Source of the DNA: Flammeovirga aprica JL-4
Lineage (GTDB): Bacteria; Bacteroidota; Bacteroidia; Cytophagales; Flammeovirgaceae
NCBI RefSeq assembly: GCF_012844305.1
Contig: NZ_JABANE010000007.1
Span: 62,001-126,000 of the forward strand
Direction of reading: 5' to 3'
Length of the DNA: 64,000 bases
Shown: piece by piece, positions 60,121-64,000 of the stretch
Position numbering within the stretch: the first letter of the stretch is position 1
Layout of the letters: each line of letters begins with the position of its first letter
Program-made: the position numbers and the translations under genes
Notes under the pieces: model-generated
Databases searched by the model: none
Told to the model about the DNA's origin: nothing
The model's input: the letters and a program-made list of their open reading frames with translations, nothing else

Positions 60121-61422
60121 GTGACATTCGATGATTTTGAGTTAAATGACGATCTTTTAGATGGTATTTACTCCATGAACTTCAGGGAGCCCACTCCCAT
60201 ACAAGCACAAGCAATACCAGCAATATTAGATGGAAAAGATTTAATAGCATGTGCTCAAACAGGTACTGGTAAAACAGCTGCTTTCCTACTTCCTATAATG
60301 GATCAGATTCATATGTCGGATTATGATGGCACTGAAACGCATACCATTATTGTTGTTCCCACAAGAGAATTAGCATTGCAGATCGATTATCAGATCCAAG
60401 GATTATCTTATTATACTCCTGTAACCTCTATTGCAGTATACGGTGGCGATTCCAGTACTTTCTCTAATCAGAGAAATGCGCTGAAAACTGGCGTTGATAT
60501 TATTGTAGCCACTCCAGGAAAACTGTTATCTCATCTTAATATAGGTGCTAACGTAAGCAAGGTTCGCAATCTAATATTAGATGAAGCGGATAGAATGCTG
60601 GATATGGGTTTTTATGAAGACATTCTTCAGATAGCCTCTCACCTGCCTAAAGTCAGACAAAACGTTTTCTTCTCAGCTACAATGCCTCCGAAGATCCGAA
60701 CACTGGCCAAAAAGTTACTGCATAATCCTGTTGAGATTACTATTGCCATTTCTAAGACTTCTAAGAATGTTACACAGAAAGCTTTTCTAGTATATGAAAA
60801 CCAGAAAAACTTAATGGTAGACTTCTTGGTACAACAGGAAAACTACGAAAGCGTAATTATTTTCACTTCTACGAAATCAAAAGTAAAGGAAATAACAGAT
60901 GCCTTAACAAAGAGAGGACTCAGTGTTGAAGGCATCAGTTCTGATTTGGATCAGAAAGAAAGAGAAGATGTTTTATTAAGGTTCAAAGGTCAGCAGACAA
61001 AAATTCTTGTGGGTACTGATATTATTTCCAGAGGAATTGATGTTGACACGGTAGAATTGGTTATCAATTTTGATGTGCCAAAAGACCCAGAAGATTATGT
61101 TCATAGAGTGGGAAGAACGGCTAGAGCCTCACGAAAAGGAGAAGCCATCACTTTCATTAATGAAAACCCTAAGGAACAGCAATCTTTTGCAAAAATCGAA
61201 AATCTAATTCAATTAGAAGTTGAAAAACCTAGAAACCCTCCTTTCTTAGGACCTGGACCTGCTTACAATCCAATTTTAAAAAGGAATAATAACAGGAAAA
61301 ATTTCCACGGGAAAAAGAAAAACTTCAACTACAATAATTCCGGAGGAAATAATAGTAATTCAAAGAAAAAATATTATAAAAAACCTTTCAAGAAAGGTCC
61401 TAACCGAAATAATGGCAATTAA
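60121..61422 (+). CDS. DEAD-box ATP-dependent RNA helicase (RhlE-like)
   Basis: This 433-residue helicase starts at GTG (60121), after which the Q motif comes at once ('MTFDDFELND', 'PTPIQ' with Q28). Motif I is AQTGTGKT at 45-52, DEAD is at 154-157, SAT at 185-187, and motif VI is in 'HRVGRTAR'. The C-terminal tail is basic and low in complexity (Asn/Lys/Gly rich), as in RhlE-type proteins that bind structured RNA. It probably acts in ribosome assembly or RNA decay and cold response. The last 4 bases overlap the convergent gene. Confidence 0.93.
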   Translation: MTFDDFELNDDLLDGIYSMNFREPTPIQAQAIPAILDGKDLIACAQTGTGKTAAFLLPIMDQIHMSDYDGTETHTIIVVPTRELALQIDYQIQGLSYYTPVTSIAVYGGDSSTFSNQRNALKTGVDIIVATPGKLLSHLNIGANVSKVRNLILDEADRMLDMGFYEDILQIASHLPKVRQNVFFSATMPPKIRTLAKKLLHNPVEITIAISKTSKNVTQKAFLVYENQKNLMVDFLVQQENYESVIIFTSTKSKVKEITDALTKRGLSVEGISSDLDQKEREDVLLRFKGQQTKILVGTDIISRGIDVDTVELVINFDVPKDPEDYVHRVGRTARASRKGEAITFINENPKEQQSFAKIENLIQLEVEKPRNPPFLGPGPAYNPILKRNNNRKNFHGKKKNFNYNNSGGNNSNSKKKYYKKPFKKGPNRNNGN

Positions 61423-62150
61423 ATCCTATTTCGTATTTCTTTCAAAAAGTTGGGGTTGTTTTCAAAAGCAGTACCTATTACTACTACATCAGCCCCAGCG
61501 TCAAACTTTTCCATGACGGTATCCACATCTCTGATACCTCCTCCCACAAATAACAAACCATCAACTGCTTTTCTCACCCCTTGAACCATAGTGTTTGAAA
61601 CAGGAGTTTTAGCTCCACTTCCCCCCTCAAGGTAAAAACTTCTCATCCCCATTAATTCTCCAGCCATAGCAGTACTTCTGGCAATATCGTCTTTGTTGTA
61701 AGGAATCGGCTGGGTGTTGCTCATGTACTGCACAGAAGTTGTCGCTCCACTTTCCACCAAAATATATCCTAATGGAATTGCTTCCAGATTGGCCTCTTTC
61801 ACCTTATGTGCCGCGTGGACTTGTTGCCCAATCAAGAAATCTGGATTCCTCCCTGAGATTAATGACATAAATAAAATTGCGTCTGCATCTGGAGTGACCT
61901 GCATGGCGTTACCAGGGAACAAAATCACCGGTTTTTCCAATTGTTTCAATTCATTAACAGTTTTATTCAAAATATTTGAAGATAAAAGGCTCCCTCCAAC
62001 CAAAAATATATCAGGCAGATGATTTTTATTGCCATTTTTTAAGAAAAAAAATAGTTCTTTTGTCCACCGATCCGGATCGATCAAAACAGCAAGTGTTTTT
62101 TTCTGTGATTTTTGTCGGTCTAATAGGACCTTTTCTGTGCTTAATTGCAT
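61419..62150 (-). CDS. Geranylgeranylglyceryl phosphate synthase-like protein (PcrB/GGGPS family)
   Basis: This 243-residue TIM-barrel prenyltransferase has the family blocks 'LIDPDRW' near residue 23, 'DIFLVGGSLL', 'GYILVESGATTSVQYMS', 'YLEGGSGAKTPVS' and 'FVGGGIRDVDTVMEKFDAGAD'. GGGPS joins a polyprenyl diphosphate to sn-glycerol-1-phosphate, the first step of archaeal ether lipids. Some Bacteroidota carry active GGGPS-type enzymes whose products are not clear. No glycerol-1-phosphate dehydrogenase or DGGGP synthase is in this window. The 3' end overlaps the helicase by 4 bases. Confidence 0.92.
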   Translation of the reverse strand: MQLSTEKVLLDRQKSQKKTLAVLIDPDRWTKELFFFLKNGNKNHLPDIFLVGGSLLSSNILNKTVNELKQLEKPVILFPGNAMQVTPDADAILFMSLISGRNPDFLIGQQVHAAHKVKEANLEAIPLGYILVESGATTSVQYMSNTQPIPYNKDDIARSTAMAGELMGMRSFYLEGGSGAKTPVSNTMVQGVRKAVDGLLFVGGGIRDVDTVMEKFDAGADVVVIGTAFENNPNFLKEIRNRI

Positions 62151-62311
62151 TTGTTAATATAAGATGATTAAACAGGATTTGTTCTATTACATGAATTTGA
62201 TAAATTCGCATGTGTTTCAAATATAGAGTACAAAAATAAAAATTTCAGTAAAACTGATTTTGTTATTTTAACTCGAACAATTTAAAATTATATATTCGTT
62301 AATTAAGAACT

Positions 62312-63742
62312 ATGAGTATCGCAATCAACAAGACCAAAATCGTCGCTACGATTGGACCAGCAACAAGAGATAAGCAAAAAATTCTTGAGCTTATTCACGC
62401 TGGAGCAGATGTATTCCGTTTAAACTTCTCACACGACGTACACTCTGCACACAAACAAGTTATCGATTGGGTATCAGAGTACAACTCAAAATTCGGTCAT
62501 AACATTGCTATCCTTCAAGATTTACAAGGGCCAAAAATCCGTATTGGTGAAATCGAAGGTGGTGCTGTTGAGATCGTTGAAGGCGAAAAAATTACTATTA
62601 CAAACAATCCAGTTGTAGGTACTAAAGATAGAGTATCAACTTCTTACACAAACATTGTGAAAGACGTTAAAGCTGGTGACAACATTCTTATCGACGACGG
62701 TAACTTGTGTGTGCGTGTTGTTGAAGTTAAAGCAAACGAAATCATTTGTGAAGTAGTTTACGGAGGTAAATTAAAATCACGTAAAGGTATGAACTTACCT
62801 GATACTGATATCTCTGAAGCTTCTTTAACTGCAAAAGATAGAAGAGACTTAGAATTCGGTTTAGAATGTGGTGTAAACTGGGTAGCATTATCATTCGTAA
62901 GAAACCCTGAAGATATCACTTCAGTAAAAGAAATCATCAAATCTAAAGGTTCAAATGCTAAGATCATCGCTAAAATCGAGCGTCCTGAAGCAATTGCTAA
63001 CTTTGATGAAATCTTAAAAGTAACTGACGCTGTTATGGTTGCTCGTGGTGACCTAGGTGTTGAGATCAACTTCGAAGACGTTCCAATGCTTCAAAAAGAA
63101 ATCATCCAGAAGTGTAATAGAGCAGCTAAGCCTGTAGTTGTTGCAACTCAAATGATGGAGTCTATGATCAACAACCCTCGTCCTACTCGTGCAGAAGTAA
63201 ATGACGTTGCTAACGCTGTTGCTGACGGTACTGACGCAGTAATGTTATCAGCTGAATCTGCTGCTGGTGATTACCCTATCGAAACTGTTCAAGCAATGGT
63301 TCGTATCATCACTGCTATCGAGCGTCAAAACGAGAAAATTTACAGCAAAACGTATGACTTCAACTCTGAAAGCTCTGCATTTGGCGGTAACTTGATCGCT
63401 CAAGCTGCTTCAAGCATCTCTGCTGACTTAGGAGCTAAAGCAATCATCGGTTTGACTACTTCAGGATTCACAGCTTCTAGAATCTCTAGACACCGTCCTA
63501 AGACAAACATCTTTATCTTCTCATCTGACAAGCAATTAGCGGCAACGCTTAACATTGTTTGGGGTGTGAAAGCGTTCCATTATGTACCAAAAGAATCTTC
63601 TGAAGAAACTTTCAAAGAGTTAGAAGAAATCTTAGTACAAAAAGGTTTCCTTGCAAAAGGTGATAAATTTGTAAACATCGCTGCTTTACCTCTTACTGAA
63701 AAAGGTAAAACAAACAGCTTAAAAATTGGTACAGTAGAGTAA
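62312..63742 (+). CDS. pyk: Pyruvate kinase
   Basis: This 476-residue glycolytic enzyme transfers phosphate from phosphoenolpyruvate to ADP. The active-site residues are present: R36, N38 and S40 in 'DVFRLNFS', the catalytic K221 with metal ligand E223 in 'IAKIERPEA', and D247 in 'ARGDLGVE'. 'MMESM' and 'ADGTDAVMLSAESA' follow. The C-terminal allosteric domain is complete. Codon use (AAC, TTC, CGT, ATC) is strongly biased and implies high expression. It is monocistronic with a strong terminator. Confidence 0.98.
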   Translation: MSIAINKTKIVATIGPATRDKQKILELIHAGADVFRLNFSHDVHSAHKQVIDWVSEYNSKFGHNIAILQDLQGPKIRIGEIEGGAVEIVEGEKITITNNPVVGTKDRVSTSYTNIVKDVKAGDNILIDDGNLCVRVVEVKANEIICEVVYGGKLKSRKGMNLPDTDISEASLTAKDRRDLEFGLECGVNWVALSFVRNPEDITSVKEIIKSKGSNAKIIAKIERPEAIANFDEILKVTDAVMVARGDLGVEINFEDVPMLQKEIIQKCNRAAKPVVVATQMMESMINNPRPTRAEVNDVANAVADGTDAVMLSAESAAGDYPIETVQAMVRIITAIERQNEKIYSKTYDFNSESSAFGGNLIAQAASSISADLGAKAIIGLTTSGFTASRISRHRPKTNIFIFSSDKQLAATLNIVWGVKAFHYVPKESSEETFKELEEILVQKGFLAKGDKFVNIAALPLTEKGKTNSLKIGTVE

Positions 63743-63769
63743 TTCATTATTCTCTGTAGATAGATTCTG

Positions 63770-63804
63770 AAGGCCTTTTGAGTGGTTTTACTCAAAAGGC
63801 CTTT
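63770..63804 (+). terminator. pyk terminator
   Basis: AAGGCCTTTTGAGT and ACTCAAAAGGCCTT form a perfect 14-pair stem with a 6-base loop and a T-rich tail (TTGTTTAT). Confidence 0.9.
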
Positions 63805-63980
63805 GTTTATTAAATACAATTCATTTTAATTCTTTCTTCATTGATGTGAAACAACGTTAAAAGACACTATTTATATGTATTCTATTGCCTTTTACGTTGG
63901 AAAATTAGTGAAGGAATTCTTTTTTTGTATTCGGTAGGCATTTGCCTTTAAGTCGAATTAAAACACTTACGACAGACAAT

Positions 63981-64000
63981 ATGAAACTTCTGGATAAGTA
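63981..64000 (+). CDS. Start of a further gene, possibly an LptF/LptG-type permease
   Basis: An ATG at 63981 opens a frame reading MKLLDK to the window edge. In Bacteroidota, LptF/LptG (YjgP/YjgQ) permeases often begin in just this way, but six residues cannot establish it. No exact TAnnTTTG box is seen between the pyk terminator and this start. Confidence 0.3.

Overview
The window is AT-rich chromosomal DNA from a member of the Bacteroidota, most likely the Cytophagales/Flammeovirga side of the phylum (inference). Lineage markers are promoter boxes of the form TAnnTTTG, a PorP/SprF-family protein with a giant surface protein that ends in a type IX secretion (T9SS) type B sorting domain, a bacterial geranylgeranylglyceryl-phosphate-synthase-like enzyme, a chlamydial-Hc1-like mini histone, and the flippase-dut-nucleotidyltransferase-TPR gene order. 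I see no insertion sequence, prophage, CRISPR array or rRNA.

Bases 1-13,700 are mostly housekeeping: the end of a HIT-family gene, ligA, a 58-residue Hc1-like histone gene, a PLP-dependent alpha-oxoamine synthase, an outer-membrane barrel, a helix-turn-helix/nuclease-like protein with a perfect palindrome just before its start, leuS, ribBA, a cysteine-less peroxiredoxin-like protein and phhA. Bases 13,800-27,200 are almost all on the minus strand: ftsH with a small coupled ORF, an LRR lipoprotein, a large TPR protein, the nucleotidyltransferase/dUTPase/flippase operon, enoyl-CoA hydratase, a TPR lipoprotein, an OmpA-family protein and a small ferredoxin-like-fold protein. Bases 27,300-31,800 carry a TPR-like secreted protein, gyrB and an LpxL-type acyltransferase on the plus strand.

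Bases 32,100-52,400 are the centre of interest. A PorP/SprF-family protein is followed by one intact 18.2-kb gene for a secreted protein of about 6,056 residues, then by a small outer-membrane barrel. The giant protein has N-terminal PKD-like domains and about 36 tandem, two-cysteine modules of roughly 104 residues. It ends with two more PKD domains, three short repeats and the T9SS sorting domain. The first 25 modules form a higher-order repeat: five different module types recur in fixed order five times, with a period of 1.53-1.58 kb. This set resembles the SprB/SprF adhesin system of gliding Flavobacterium, in which a PorP-type barrel helps export or anchor its partner adhesin.

Bases 52,470-64,000 return to metabolism: ade, tRNA-Met(CAU), a coiled-coil zinc-ribbon protein, an operon of FAH-family hydrolase, class-C beta-lactamase-like lipoprotein and SpoU methyltransferase, an unknown protein, murQ, a DEAD-box helicase, the GGGP-synthase-like gene (convergent with the helicase), pyk, and the first codons of a further gene. 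Most transcription units end in clear hairpins. Several genes appear to start at GTG or TTG.
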